Shown: positions 1 to 11,402 of the stretch, in pieces | Numbering within the stretch: position 1 is the stretch's first letter | Layout: each line of letters begins with the position of its first letter | Assembly: GCA_022376925.1 (NCBI GenBank) | Contig: JAIOJX010000004.1 | Location: 6,200,001 to 6,264,000, forward strand | Direction of reading: 5' to 3' | Source: Tragulus kanchil | Taxonomy: Eukaryota > Chordata > Mammalia > Artiodactyla > Tragulidae | Length of the DNA: 64,000 nucleotides | Position numbers and translations under genes: made by a program | The notes under the pieces: generated by a model | Database searches by the model: none | Told to the model about the DNA's origin: nothing | What the model saw: only the letters and a program-made list of their open reading frames with translations

Positions 1-120
1 CAGGAAGCAAGTGTGTGCACTGGTGTTGTGGTGGCCAGAAAAGCACAGAGACCCCCTTCAGTCTGTTCCTCTCAGGGAAAACACCAAAGAGCTCTACAGG
101 GATGTCAAACTCATGCATCT

Positions 121-317
121 GGTGCATGTGTGCTCAGTTGCTCAGTCGTGTCTGACTCTGCGACACATGGACTGTAGCCTGCCAGGCTCCCCCCTGGAAT
201 TTTCCCCATGAGTTGCCATTTCCTATTTCAGGAGATCTTCCCAACCCAGGGATCAAACCTGAATCTCCTGCATTGACAGATGGATTCTTTACCACACAGC
301 TACCTAGGAAGCCCTCA
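121..317 (-). mobile_element. Bov-tA-type SINE
   Basis: Read on the minus strand this is a tRNA-like head (near 317, GGGCTTCCT-like) followed by a body ending in a GACTGAGC-like motif near 126. The plus strand shows the usual reverse features: a CAGTCGTGTCTGACTC-like block, ATGGACTGTAGCC and a GGATCAAACC degenerate B box. The family is tRNA-headed with a body derived from the BovB LINE and is mobilised in trans. The element is diverged and shows no clean target-site duplication. Its tRNA-head end is the left border of the first tandem duplication. Confidence 0.85.
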
Positions 318-2556
318 GGTCGCTTCCCACGCAAATACCTGGGAGAAGAACCTCTGAGTAGAGAGAGAATCTCATGCAAAAGTTCTGGAAGTTTGTCCAG
401 TGTGTTCAATGGCCAGTGGGATTAGAAGTTGTGTGAGCAGAGAAAATGCGAGGAGGAAAAGTAGTCTATGAGAGCAGAGGGGTGGAGAGAAAGGTGAAGA
501 CAGTGTCTGGTAGAGAAAGGCAAAGACAGAAGATAAAAGAACTTCATATTTATGATGCAAGGGAAACAGCATAGGTGGTCATTTTGGAAAATAAAATTCA
601 TCCTGAGTTGTAACAACAAAGTCTTCTTGCTTGACCTCTTGGAACCTAGCAGACTCTGAAGAAAGAAGAAACAGGTAATTCAGAGTCACGATCTATTAAG
701 CCAGTGCCATGCCTAAAATTTCTAATTTCCGTAAAGAACCAGGCATGATCCTGGAAGCCCTAGACATATAAGGCACTTCTATCTATTTTGATCAAGGATC
801 ACAGATCTCTCTTTATCTTTTTTTCCCTCCTTTCATCTCCCCTTTTCTCCCTCTGTCTGCTCCCTCCCTCCCTTCCTTCAGCTTTATTGGATTTTTTGTA
901 TTATGACGGTAATGGACATTTATTTTTATCATATCAAACAATTCAGAGGTGCATGAAGGAAGCATTAATAATCTTCCTCTTTAACCACCTCATCCCCAGA
1001 TAACCCATGCTAATAGTGCAGTCTGTACTTTTTTACATTTTTAAAAAATGCTCCTCAATTATATGAATTTCTCCCCTTTTTTCTAAAATAATAAAACTAA
1101 AACTCTCTATATTATTTGCTTTTATGACCTAAAATATATCAGAGAAAATGCTCTAGGTCAGGATATAAATCTAACTCAAATAATAATAGCTTCATAATAT
1201 TTCATCGTATGGATGCATACCATAAATTTATGTGGCCAGTCCACTACTGAGCAACATTCAAATAATTTTCAAATTTACTCTTCTTTCCCTTTCCTCTGTC
1301 CCTTCCTGTACCAACTGAACTGCAATAAATACCTGCATACATAATCTCTTTCATACAGATGCTTATATTTTACAGGTTTGAGTTCCAGATTATAGGATTT
1401 TTAGGACAAAGAGAGCATAAATACAATACCTTGATTAATAGGAAGCCCTCAGGTCGCTTCCCACGCAAATACCTGGGAGAAGAACCTCTGAGTAGAGAGA
1501 GAATCTCATGCAAAAGTTCTGGAAGTTTGTCCAGTGTGTTCAATGGCCAGTGGGATTAGAAGTTGTGTGAGCAGAGAAAATGCGAGGAGGAAAAGTAGTC
1601 TATGAGAGCAGAGGGGTGGAGAGAAAGGTGAAGACAGTGTCTGGTAGAGAAAGGCAAAGACAGAAGATAAAAGAACTTCATATTTATGATGCAAGGGAAA
1701 CAGCATAGGTGGTCATTTTGGAAAATAAAATTCATCCTGAGTTGTAACAACAAAGTCTTCTTGCTTGACCTCTTGGAACCTAGCAGACTCTGAAGAAAGA
1801 AGAAACAGGTAATTCAGAGTCACGATCTATTAAGTCAGTGCCATGCCTAAAATTTCTAATTTCCGTAAAGAACCAGGCATGATCCTGGAAGCCCTAGACA
1901 TATAAGGCACTTCTATCTATTTTGATCAAGGATCACAGATCTCTCTTTATCTTTTTTTCCCTCCTTTCATCTCCCCTTTTCTCCCTCTGTCTGCTCCCTC
2001 CCTCCCTTCCTTCAGCTTTATTGGATTTTTTGTATTATGACGGTAATGGACATTTATTTTTATCATATCAAACAATTCAGAGGTGCATGAAGGAAGCATT
2101 AATAATCTTCCTCTTTAACCACCTCATCCCCAGATAACCCATGCTAATAGTGCAGTCTGTACTTTTTTACATTTTTAAAAAATGCTCCTCAATTATATAA
2201 ATTTCTCCCCTTTTTTCTAAAATAATAAAACTAAAACTCTCTATATTATTTGCTTTTATGACCTAAAATATATCAGAGAAAATGCTCTAGGTCAGGATAT
2301 AAATCTAACTCAAATAATAATAGCTTCATAATATTTCATCGTATGGATGCATACCATAAATTTATGTGGCCAGTCCACTACTGAGCAACATTCAAATAAT
2401 TTTCAAATTTACTCTTCTTTCCCTTTCCTCTGTCCCTTCCTGTACCAACTGAACTGCAATAAATACCTGCATACATAATCTCTTTCATACAGATGCTTAT
2501 ATTTTACAGGTTTGAGTTCCAGATTATAGGATTTTTAGGACAAAGAGAGCATAAAT
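305..2556. repeat. Tandem duplication D1 (two 1118-bp copies)
   Basis: Copies at 305-1422 and 1439-2556, offset 1134. I saw only two substitutions (C701/T1835, G1065/A2199). The 16-bp filler 1423-1438 (ACAATACCTTGATTAA) resembles the true right flank after 2556 with about 8 bp deleted (ACAATAGCTTG at 2573). This looks like an error-prone contig end more than a biological junction. Confidence 0.9.
780..1420 (-). mobile_element. Degenerate old L1-like remnant (copy at 1914-2554)
   Basis: AT-rich sequence with a polypyrimidine tract (about 815-880). Blocks such as ATATTTCATCGTATGGATGC and a diverged 'accagtcc...gaacatt...' motif resemble the 3' end of ancient mammalian L1M elements in antisense. 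No open frame is preserved. Family assignment is by eye and weak; it could be another old interspersed repeat. Confidence 0.4.
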
Positions 2557-2589
2557 TTTAATCTACAATAGCTTGTTTTGTCTCTTTTA

Positions 2590-2760
2590 ATTATTTTTCA
2601 TTGAGCACTTTCACCTATATTATCTAAACTGATATTTATGGCACCTTCATTCAGTAGGCAAGGTGAGGGCATTGCCTTTACCCTGCAGGTGAACCTCAGT
2701 GAGGTTAAGTGACTTGTCCAAGGTCCCACAGGCAGCAAATGGCTGAGACCTCTTATAGCT
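2590..2760 (-). mobile_element. MIR SINE remnant
   Basis: Contains ATTGAGCACTTTC and then GAGGTTAAGTGACTTGTCCA plus AGGTCCCACAGGCAG. These are the reverse complement of the conserved MIR core and its Pol III-derived left part. Ancient mammalian tRNA-derived SINE, heavily diverged, single copy here. Confidence 0.75.
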
Positions 2761-2904
2761 CTTTTACTTCTGTGACTTGTGTTTGATCCAATAAGTATTC
2801 CTTCTCTTATCTTCCCTGGTTCTATTTTTGGAGATTCCCTAGGAAAAGAAAAAGGGCTCCATCAGAAAGATGGCTCCAGTTGTTTAAAGGATCCCGCTGA
2901 TGAA

Positions 2905-3105
2905 GGGCAGGTGTACGTGTGTGCACATGCTCAGTTGCGTCTGACTCCTTGCTGCCCCATGGACTGTGGCCCACCAGGCTCCTCCATCCGTGGAATTCTC
3001 CAGGTGGGAATACTGGAGTGGGTTGCCATTCCCTTCTTCAAGGGACCTTGGGATCCAACCATGTCACCTGCATTGCAGGCATATTCCACTGCGCTGGCAA
3101 GGAAA
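2905..3105 (-). mobile_element. Bov-tA-type SINE
   Basis: Plus strand shows GTCTGACTCCTTGCTGCCCC, ATGGACTGTGGCCCACCAGG, GGAATACTGGAGTGGGTTGC and then a degenerate tRNA part with CCTGCATTGCAGGCA. This is the reverse of a ruminant Bov-tA or BovA unit. The tRNA head near 3100 is eroded. Confidence 0.85.
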
Positions 3106-3824
3106 CTGGAGAAAGACATACTGCTGTGTAATTAAACATTTGTCAGAGGAAAGAAAGAGGTCTTCTCAAAGCTGGGTGTCTTGAAGGGTGGGTTTTAAGT
3201 TTTAAGAATTTTCAGTGGCCCTTTCATTGTTGAGATGATTCTCTGCCCATGGCATCTAAGCCCAAATATCCAGAGGAATGAAGAGACAAAAACTGGCCCC
3301 TAGCCTCCTCCATCTTTTGTCTCTGGGTCCACCTCCCCCGCTGGTGCCTCCCCATTGTCTGGTTTCTCGTATCCTGGGAGGCTGTTGATGAACGCCTGAT
3401 ACCCTGTGAAGGGCTAAATCCTCCTGGGTATGTTCAGTTTCTAACCAAAGAGTAATACAAGGCTCTCAGGGGAAACAAGCCTGGATTCAACACTGAGAAA
3501 AACCATGCAGAACAGGCCTCCACCCTCACTGCTCTTTTCCTTCACTAGATGTGGCCCAGTTTCTTCCCTGCCTTCACGCACCTCTGTGCCTTGGGACCTC
3601 TTCCTGCTCTCTCTGTCCCAATCTGCCAGCAAAAGAGGACATTTTTATTAGCCTTTATTCTTGAGCATGACTGCCAGCCTGTGGTTCTCTGTCCCTGGAG
3701 GATTTTCATTCTAACATCTCTTGGGGAGCATTCTCATTGTTTAAGAAAGAATTAATGATAAGTGAGACAGGGATGCGGGAACTGGGTGGCGTTTCCAGAG
3801 TTCCTGCAGTCAGTCCCAGGATGG
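3106..3824. other. Single-copy intergenic DNA, nothing recognised
   Basis: No repeat family, exon or RNA gene is recognisable here. The region lies outside the tandem duplications. Short open frames on both strands lack Kozak-plus-splice context and resemble no protein family I know. Confidence 0.6.
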
Positions 3825-3965
3825 CTAGCATTTACTGAGCACTTACATCATGCCAGGCACTGTTTCATCTCCACATCCATTCTAGGAGACATTTAGCAGA
3901 CCAGTTTTACCAACAAAGAAACTAAGGCTTGCCCTGGGTAAGTGTCTAGCTTATAGTTGTATACA
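3825..3965 (-). mobile_element. MIR SINE remnant
   Basis: TTACTGAGCACTTACATCAT followed by GCCAGGCACTGTTTCATC and later AAGAAACTAAGGCTTGCCC matches the antisense MIR layout (3' end, core, then the gap-rich left part). Old and diverged. Confidence 0.75.
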
Positions 3966-4199
3966 GTGCTTTACCAGTTTGATTAGTAATTAATGGGGTC
4001 ATTGATTGTAATTTTATTTGCACCAAGGAGAAAGTGCTGACAGTGAAACTAAAAAATGACTTTTGGAAATGATAAAAGTGGGAAAAAAAATACACCTTAG
4101 AACCCGTGGTTGTATGTGACAGATCTGGAGTTTGAAGCCCAAGAGATCTGCCTCTGTATGTAATAACTTTTCTGCTGTGTTCCTCTTGCCTTGGAGGAA

Positions 4200-4540
4200 C
4201 ACAGAGTTCTTTTTTTTTTTTTTTTTTTTTATATTTATTTATTTATTTATTTTTGGGCGGGGGTCGGGTTGGGGAGGGAGGGGAGCGGGCGGGCCACTTC
4301 TATTGGTCTTTCATTTCTCTATTTTCATCCGTCTTTGTTCTCTGGCTCCTGTGGGCCTCCCATCGTGGTGGCGTCTGCGCATGCGCTCCAGAGCTCCGGC
4401 TCGGTAATTGGACACATCAGTCCAGCCGCTCCGCGGCACGTGGGATCTTCCCAGGTCAGGGATCGAACTGGCGCCCCTTGCACTGCAAGGCAGTGTCCTT
4501 ACCCACTGGACCACCAGGGGAAGCCCACAGAGTTCTTTTT
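4200..4540 (-). mobile_element. CHR-like tRNA-derived SINE with GC-rich tail, intact with 15-bp TSD
   Basis: A perfect 15-bp direct repeat CACAGAGTTCTTTTT lies at 4200-4214 and 4526-4540, so the inserted element is 4215-4525 (about 311 bp). On the minus strand it starts with a tRNA-like head (GGGCTTCCCCTGGTGGTCCA), a B box (AGTTCGATCCC) and a CACGTG E-box. It then has a GCGCATGCGC palindrome (4377-4386), a CCAAT motif, a C-rich tail (G-rich on plus, 4256-4296) and an AAATA repeat with a poly-A tail. CpGs are partly retained, so the insertion looks young. The head resembles CHR SINEs of Cetartiodactyla; I do not recognise the tail from cattle or sheep repeats. It is the cleanest family member outside any duplication. 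Confidence 0.85.
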
Positions 4541-4581
4541 GATTCCTATTTTATGAAGTCAGCATTCCTCAGAATGTTCTG

Positions 4582-4629
4582 AAACAGTAGTAGATACCAT
4601 GGTGGAAAACAGTAGTAGATAGCATGTGG
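4582..4629. repeat. Short 24-bp tandem duplication
   Basis: AACAGTAGTAGATACCATGG is followed directly by AACAGTAGTAGATAGCATG, giving two imperfect 24-bp units. A local slippage-type duplication, unrelated to the kilobase staircase. Confidence 0.8.
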
Positions 4630-4964
4630 ACTGAGTAAGTTTGGGAAAGGTTGCATTAAATGGAGTATAATAGATGTTTCCACTGTAGGACTTCTTCAAG
4701 GGCTTTAACGTCACAATGTGTTACTTCTGAGAGAAGCATTCTTTGGAATTTTGGTCCTTTGGGACACATTTTGGAATACTTAGTGATAGGTCCTTTCTCT
4801 AATCCGACAACACGTGTATATAGAAGGGCAAGTTCTGTTTTGCTGAATAAATCCAGTCTTTGGGGCGGTGGACATTTATACTGGGCATGGTATGTCTATT
4901 TCTCACATCTAGCCTACATCTTTCATTCTGTATTAGTTTTACTAATAATGTTTAAATGCCTAGC

Positions 4965-5035
4965 ATGTGCATACCACGTCGCTTCAGTCGTGCCCAACTC
5001 TTTGTGAGCCTCTGGACAGTAACCCCCCAGGCATA
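4965..5035 (-). mobile_element. BovA-like SINE 3' fragment
   Basis: GCTTCAGTCGTGCCCAACTC TTTGTG followed by a diverged 'ggacagtaaccccccaggc' segment resembles the BovB-derived end of a Bov SINE on the minus strand. Only about 70 bp is recognisable, so this is a truncated or decayed fragment. Confidence 0.5.
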
Positions 5036-5694
5036 GTGGTTTTCAAAGCATAGTTAAATGGCCACGGACTCCAAACTTTTAAAAATAAAGCATCCCTCCC
5101 AGAAAACAGAGCATTGTTTTATGCCAGCATTATAGTTCCTCCAGGACCGACCAAATGTTCTGATGAATGTGAAAGTCCCCTTTGCAGACTGGGAGACACC
5201 AATTTCCATTGTCTGATTACCTCAAAAAATTGTTTTGTAGAAACTTTTTGTATCAGTCACAGTTGTTTTTAGTTTTAAACAACAATCTACCTGATCCTTA
5301 ACCTAATGATGTTTAAGCAATAAAGCTATTCGACAGCCTAACTTCCTAAAATGGGAAGATGTTCAGAGGTATTTGGAGTTCAGGGTTCTTGCAGGCCATG
5401 AGTGACCTAGACTTTTAGTTTTTGCGCCCTTCCCCCCTGCAGCCCTGCCCCCACCACTGTGCTGCCTTGGTGCCTCCTGGACATGGGGTGTGTGCTACAG
5501 TCCCAGGCATCTCTTATCTGCCCAAAGCAGAAAAAGGGACAGGAGGCACTAACCACACTTTTCCTTTTTGTTAAGAAGCACAGTGTTCACAGCGTTCCTG
5601 GAAGTTCCCAGCAAACGTCTCCTAATATCTTATTGGTAGAACTGCTCGTATCTACAACCATACCTGACTACAAGGGAGTCAGAGACCAGGACTG

Positions 5695-5835
5695 ACATGG
5701 CTGGTTGTGTCCAAGTGATTCTCTAAGAGAGTCCTTCAGACCCATAGCATCACCATCACCTGGGAACTTGCTAGTCAAGCAAATCCTTGTGTCTACCCTA
5801 GACCTATTGAATCAGAACCCTTAGAATAGGGACAG
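5695..5835 (-). mobile_element. MER5A-like hAT remnant, left part (copy 6853-6993; other part 9590-9640)
   Basis: Contains CATCACCATCACCTGGGAAC, then ATTGAATCAGAACCC, as in the nonautonomous hAT element MER5A. The element is split by an L1: the missing terminal part reappears after the L1 as AATTCTGATACGCTC and TTTTGAGAACCACTGG (9595-9630). The L1 therefore inserted into a pre-existing MER5A. Strand is approximate. Confidence 0.65.
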
Positions 5836-5872
5836 TGGTGTGTGTGTGTGTCTGTGTATATGGGTGTGTGTT
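5836..5872. repeat. TG-rich microsatellite (copy 6994-7030)
   Basis: Interrupted (TG)n with a TATATGGG break, at the 3' (left) edge of the minus-strand L1 where its poly-A tail would be. It may have grown from the degraded tail. Confidence 0.75.
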
Positions 5873-7374
5873 ATTGAAATATGATTGATTTATGGTAACA
5901 TATTAGTTTCAGGTGTACAACATAGTGATTTGCTATTTTTATAGGTTATACTCCATGTAAAGTATTATATAATGTTGGCTGTGTTTCTCTGTGGCATGCA
6001 GTATACATTGTTATTTAGTGACTTTAGAGTACTTTGCGTCTCTTAATCCCCTACCCCTATTTTGCCCCTCCTCATTCCCTCCTCACTGGTAATCACTACC
6101 TTGTTCTCTATATCTGAGAGATTCTATTTTGTTATATTGAGTCATTCGTTTGATTTTTTAAGATTCCACATAGATGTGATAACATAGAGGATTTGCCTTT
6201 CTGTGTCTGACTTACTGCACTAAGTCAAATGTCTGTTAGATCTACTTACTGTTATTGCAGATGGCAAAATCTCCCTTTTTGTGTGGCTGAGTAATACTCC
6301 GCGGTGTGTGTGTTTTCTTTCTACCACAGGTTCTTATCCATTCTTCTGTCAATGGGCATTTAAGTTGCTTCCGTGTTTTAGCTATTTTGAATCGTGCTGT
6401 AATGAGCATTAGGATGCATGTATCTTTTTGCTTTCATTTCTTTCAGATATATACCCAGGCATGGAATTGTTGGGCCAGATGATAGTACAGTTTTTGGGTT
6501 TAGAATAATCTCCATACTGTTCTCCATAGTAGTGGTACCAATTTACATTTCCACCAACAGTGTAGGAGGTTTCCTTTTAGTTTGCGCCTTCCCCCTGCAG
6601 CCCTGCCCCCACCACTGTGCTGCCTTGGTGCCTCCTGGACATGGGGTGTGTGCTACAGTCCCAGGCATCTCTTATCTGCCCAAAGCAGAAAAAGGGACAG
6701 GAGGCACTAACCACACTTTTCCTTTTTGTTAAGAAGCACAGTGTTCACAGCGTTCCTGGAAGTTCCCAGCAAACGTCTCCTAATATCTTATTGGTAGAAC
6801 TGCTCGTATCTACAACCATACCTGACTACAAGGGAGTCAGAGACCAGGACTGACATGGCTGGTTGTGTCCAAGTGATTCTCTAAGAGAGTCCTTCAGACC
6901 CATAGCATCACCATCACCTGGGAACTTGCTAGTCAAGCAAATCCTTGTGTCTACCCTAGACCTATTGAATCAGAACCCTTAGAATAGGGACAGTGGTGTG
7001 TGTGTGTGTCTGTGTATATGGGTGTGTGTTATTGAAATATGATTGATTTATGGTAACATATTAGTTTCAGGTGTACAACATAGTGATTTGCTATTTTTAT
7101 AGGTTATACTCCATGTAAAGTATTATATAATGTTGGCTGTGTTTCTCTGTGGCATGCAGTATACATTGTTATTTAGTGACTTTAGAGTACTTTGCGTCTC
7201 TTAATCCCCTCCCCCTATTTTGCCCCTCCTCATTCCCTCCTCACTGGTAATCACTACCTTGTTCTCTATATCTGAGAGATTCTATTTTGTTATATTGAGT
7301 CATTCGTTTGATTTTTTAAGATTCCACATAGATGTGATAACATAGAGGATTTGCCTTTCTGTGTCTGACTTACT

Positions 7375-9531
7375 GCACTAAGTCAAATGTCTGTTAGATC
7401 TACTTACTGTTATTGCAGATGGCAAAATCTCCCTTTTTGTGTGGCTGAGTAATACTCCGCGGTGTGTGTGTTTTCTTTCTACCACAGGTTCTTATCCATT
7501 CTTCTGTCAATGGGCATTTAAGTTGCTTCCGTGTTTTGGCTATTTTGAATCGTGCTGTAATGAGCATTAGGATGCATGTATCTTTTTGCTTTCATTTCTT
7601 TCAGATATATACCCAGGCATGGAATTGTTGGGCCAGATGATAGTACAGTTTTTGGGTTTAGAATAATCTCCATACTGTTCTCCATAGTAGTGGTACCAAT
7701 TTACATTTCCACCAACAGTGTAGGAGGTTTCCTTTTCTCCACATCCACTCCAGTATTTGTTATTTGTGTTCTCTTTCATGATAGCCATTCTTTAAAGTAT
7801 GAGGGGGTATTTTATTGTGGTTTTGATGGTTAGCGATGTTGAACATTTTTTCATGTGTATGTTAGCCAATTGTGTATCTTCTTTAGAAAAGTGTCTATTA
7901 GGTATTCTACCCATTTTAAAATTGTTTTTTTTTTTTTTTTTAGTGATATGAAATTGTATTAGCTGGTTGTTTATTTTGGATATTAACCCCTTGTTAGAAC
8001 CTTGTCTCACACCATATACAAAAATAAACTCAAAATGAATTAAAGGCATAAATGTAAAACTGGAAATCATGAAACTCCTAGGAGGGAACCATAGACAGGG
8101 TACTCTTTAAGTTGTAGCAACATTTTTGTGTAGGCTTCCTTAGTGGCTTAGTGGTAAAGAATCTGCCTGCAATGCAGGAGACGTGAAGTCAGTCCCTGGG
8201 TTGGGAATATCCCCTGGAGGAGGGCATGGCAACTGATGCCAGCCTTCTGTCTGGAGAACCCCATGGACAGAGGAGCCTGGTGGGCTACAGTCCATGGGGT
8301 CGCAAAGAGTTGGACACAACTGAAGTGACTGAACATCAATGTTATTTTGGATTCATACCCTCAGGTAAAGAAAAAAAAAAAAGTCAGACCTAACCAGCAA
8401 AGGAAGCTATCAACAAGATGAAAAGAAAATTCACTGAATATTGATGCAAAATGTCCCTTTTGTGTGACTGCACTAAGTCAAATGTCTGTTAGATCTACTT
8501 ACTGTTATTGCAGATGGCAAAATCTCCCTTTTTGTGTGGCTGAGTAATACTCCGCGGTGTGTGTGTTTTCTTTCTACCACAGGTTCTTATCCATTCTTCT
8601 GTCAATGGGCATTTAAGTTGCTTCCGTGTTTTGGCTATTTTGAATCGTGCTGTAATGAGCATTAGGATGCATGTATCTTTTTGCTTTCATTTCTTTCAGA
8701 TATATACCCAGGCATGGAATTGTTGGGCCAGATGATAGTACAGTTTTTGGGTTTAGAATAATCTCCATACTGTTCTCCATAGTAGTGGTACCAATTTACA
8801 TTTCCACCAACAGTGTAGGAGGTTTCCTTTTCTCCACATCCACTCCAGTATTTGTTATTTGTGTTCTCTTTCATGATAGCCATTCTTTAAAGTATGAGGG
8901 GGTATTTTATTGTGGTTTTGATGGTTAGCGATGTTGAACATTTTTTCATGTGTATGTTAGCCAATTGTGTATCTTCTTTAGAAAAGTGTCTATTAGGTAT
9001 TCTACCCATTTTAAAATTGATTTTTTTTTTTTAGTGATATGAAATTGTATTAGCTGGTTGTTTATTTTGGATATTAACCCCTTGTTAGAACCTTGTCTCA
9101 CACCATATACAAAAATAAACTCAAAATGAATTAAAGGCATAAATGTAAAACTGGAAATCATGAAACTCCTAGGAGGGAACCATAGACAGGGTACTCTTTA
9201 AGTTGTAGCAACATTTTTGTGTAGGCTTCCTTAGTGGCTTAGTGGTAAAGAATCTGCCTGCAATGCAGGAGACGTGAAGTCAGTCCCTGGGTTGGGAATA
9301 TCCCCTGGAGGAGGGCATGGCAACTGATGCCAGCCTTCCTGTCTGGAGAACCCCATGGACAGAGGAGCTTGGTGGGCTACAGTCCATGGGGTCGCAAAGA
9401 GTTGGACACAACTGAAGTGACTGAACATCAATGTTATTTTGGATTCATACCCTCAGGTAAAGAAAAAAAAAAAAGTCAGACCTAACCAGCAAAGGAAGCT
9501 ATCAACAAGATGAAAAGAAAATTCACTGAAT
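7375..9531. repeat. Tandem duplication D3 (about 1065 bp)
   Basis: Copies at 7375-8439 and 8470-9531, offset about 1095. The 30-bp filler 8440-8469 begins ATTGATGCAAAATGTCCC. Differences are mainly a shorter T run (7925 versus 9019) and CCTTCTG versus CCTTCCTG in the SINE. The left edge GCACTAAGTCAAATG also occurs at 6217, so this sequence is present three times. Confidence 0.9.
8131..8341 (+). mobile_element. Bov-tA-type SINE inside L1 (copies 9224-9432 and 10316-10525)
   Basis: Sense orientation: a tRNA head (GCTTCCTTAGTGGCTTAGTG, GTAAAGAATCTGCCTGCAAT), a degenerate B box (AAGTCAGTCCC) and a BovB-derived body (CATGGACAGAGGAGCC, GTCGCAAAGAGTTGGACACA). It appears three times because D3 and D4 overlap across it. 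The third copy follows AAAACAGCTT from unrelated unique DNA, not L1, so that junction is artificial relative to the insertion. Confidence 0.9.
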
Positions 9532-11402
9532 GGGAAAAAATATTTGCAAAGGATATGTTCAATAAGAGATTTGTATTTAATAAAGTATCTGGGTAATTCT
9601 GATACGCTCAGTTTTGAGAACCACTGGCTTGGATCAATTATCTGTCATCCATGACCGGGTTTGTGGTTGCCCTGAACAGAACTGAGATTCCCTCTGTAAC
9701 ATGAAATTCAGGGATGTATATTGATCAGGCATCTATGTCTAACAGGGATATTAACCTTTGACTGTTGTATATATTATAGACAGGGTGGATTATTATTAAT
9801 GTTAAAAAATTGCATTGAGCATCCTTAGGCTTAAGAACTGGTGCTTTGTGTCTATTTGCTCTGTGATCTTGGGCACATACCCTGAGTCTGTTTCCTGCTC
9901 TTTGAAAGGGAGATATCCTTGCAGGGTTCCTGCAAATATCATTTAATACAGTGGATAAAGAAGGACCCTGAAAACCATAAGGCTTCATGTGCTGCCTGTT
10001 CCCACGTGTGTGCGGACTGTCTCTCTGCTTCTTAAGCATCTTGTTCAGCTTTCTTGGCTTGGTCCAGACACAGTCCCTGAGCAATGCTAATAGGAACCCT
10101 GTAGGCACAGCATACCAGGTTCCATCAACAAAGTCCAGATCTCCTGCTTGCTTGAGGCAGGGAGTAATATCTAGGGGAGAGGGTTCGAACAGGAGAGAGA
10201 ACTCACCGTGCCAGGAGAGTCAATGTTTTATTTTTGCTTTGACTATTCTTCCCTCAGCTTCTTACATGAGTTTCCTGAAGTTAACAACCCGGGGCCTTTC
10301 AAAACAGCTTTGTGTAGGCTTCCTTAGTGGCTTAGTGGTAAAGAATCTGCCTGCAATGCAGGAGACGTGAAGTCAGTCCCTGGGTTGGGAATATCCCCTG
10401 GAGGAGGGCATGGCAACTGATGCCAGCCTTCTGTCTGGAGAACCCCATGGACAGAGGAGCCTGGTGGGCTACAGTCCATGGGGTCGCAAAGAGTTGGACA
10501 CAACTGAAGTGACTGAACATCAATGTTATTTTGGATTCATACCCTCAGGTAAAGAAAAAAAAAAAAGTCAGACCTAACCAGCAAAGGAAGCTATCAACAA
10601 GATGAAAAGAAAATTCACTGAATGGGAAAAAATATTTGCAAAGGATATGTTCAATAAGAGATTTGTATTTAATAAAGTATCTGGGTAATTCTGATACGCT
10701 CAGTTTTGAGAACCACTGGCTTGGATCAATTATCTGTCATCCATGACCGGGTTTGTGGTTGCCCTGAACAGAACTGAGATTCCCTCTGTAACATGAAATT
10801 CAGGGATGTATATTGATCAGGCATCTATGTCTAACAGGGATATTAACCTTTGACTGTTGTATATATTATAGACAGGGTGGATTATTATTAATGTTAAAAA
10901 ATTGCATTGAGCATCCTTAGGCTTAAGAACTGGTGCTTTGTGTCTATTTGCTCTGTGATCTTGGGCACATACCCTGAGTCTGTTTCCTGCTCTTTGAAAG
11001 GGAGATATCCTTGCAGGGTTCCTGCAAATATCATTTAATACAGTGGATAAAGAAGGACCCTGAAAACCATAAGGCTTCATGTGCTGCCTGTTCCCACGTG
11101 TGTGCGGACTGTCTCTCTGCTTCTTAAGCATCTTGTTCAGCTTTCTTGGCTTGGTCCAGACACAGTCCCTGAGCAATGCTAATAGGAACCCTGTAGGCAC
11201 AGCATACCAGGTTCCATCAACAAAGTCCAGATCTCCTGCTTGCTTGAGGCAGGGAGTAATATCTAGGGGAGAGGGTTCGAACGGGAGAGAGAACTCACCG
11301 TGCCAGGAGAGTCAATGTTTTATTTTTGCTTTGACTATTCTTCCCTCAGCTTCTTACATGAGTTTCCTGAAGTTAACAACCCGGGGCCTTTCAAAACAGC
11401 TT
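9218..11402. repeat. Tandem duplication D4 (about 1092 bp)
   Basis: Copies at 9218-10310 and 10311-11402, head to tail with no filler. One substitution seen (GAACAGGAG at 10187 versus GAACGGGAG). The unit starts at a SINE edge and ends in unique sequence (CTTTCAAAACAGCTT). Confidence 0.92.

Larger units (their letters stand above)
5413..7736. repeat. Tandem duplication D2 (about 1160 bp)
   Basis: Copies at about 5413-6578 and 6575-7736, offset 1158 once a 4-bp length difference at the left edge is passed. The junction sits where the L1 sequence GGAGGTTTCCTTTT meets TTTTAGTTTGCGCC. The second copy starts with a compressed version of the first copy's left edge. The right 359 bp of copy 2 is duplicated again in D3. 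Confidence 0.9.
5870..9590 (-). mobile_element. L1 with 5' inversion (twin priming), interrupted by a SINE and duplicated
   Basis: 5870-8002 is antisense L1: the 3' UTR block TTAGTTTCAGGTGTACAACA, then the ORF2 C-terminal region on minus (7567-7788 reads WSGCGEKETSY, the Cys-rich region). At about 8003 the orientation flips. ACACCATATACAAAAATAAA and GGGAAAAAATATTTGCAAAG (9532) are sense-strand ORF2 sequences that normally lie just upstream of the antisense part. That is the signature of twin priming. A Bov-tA SINE sits in the inverted part. True L1 length without duplicated copies and SINE is about 1.2 kb, so it is 5'-truncated and dead. Confidence 0.8.

Noticed and set aside
788..1003. 71-codon frame repeated identically at 1922-2137, which might suggest a conserved duplicated gene
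   Set aside because: Identity comes from the D1 copy of the whole 1.1 kb including non-coding sequence. The protein is low-complexity from a pyrimidine tract.
9725..11200. 127-codon minus frame present twice
   Set aside because: Copied with all its surroundings by D4, overlapped antisense by another open frame; no domain, no exon signals.
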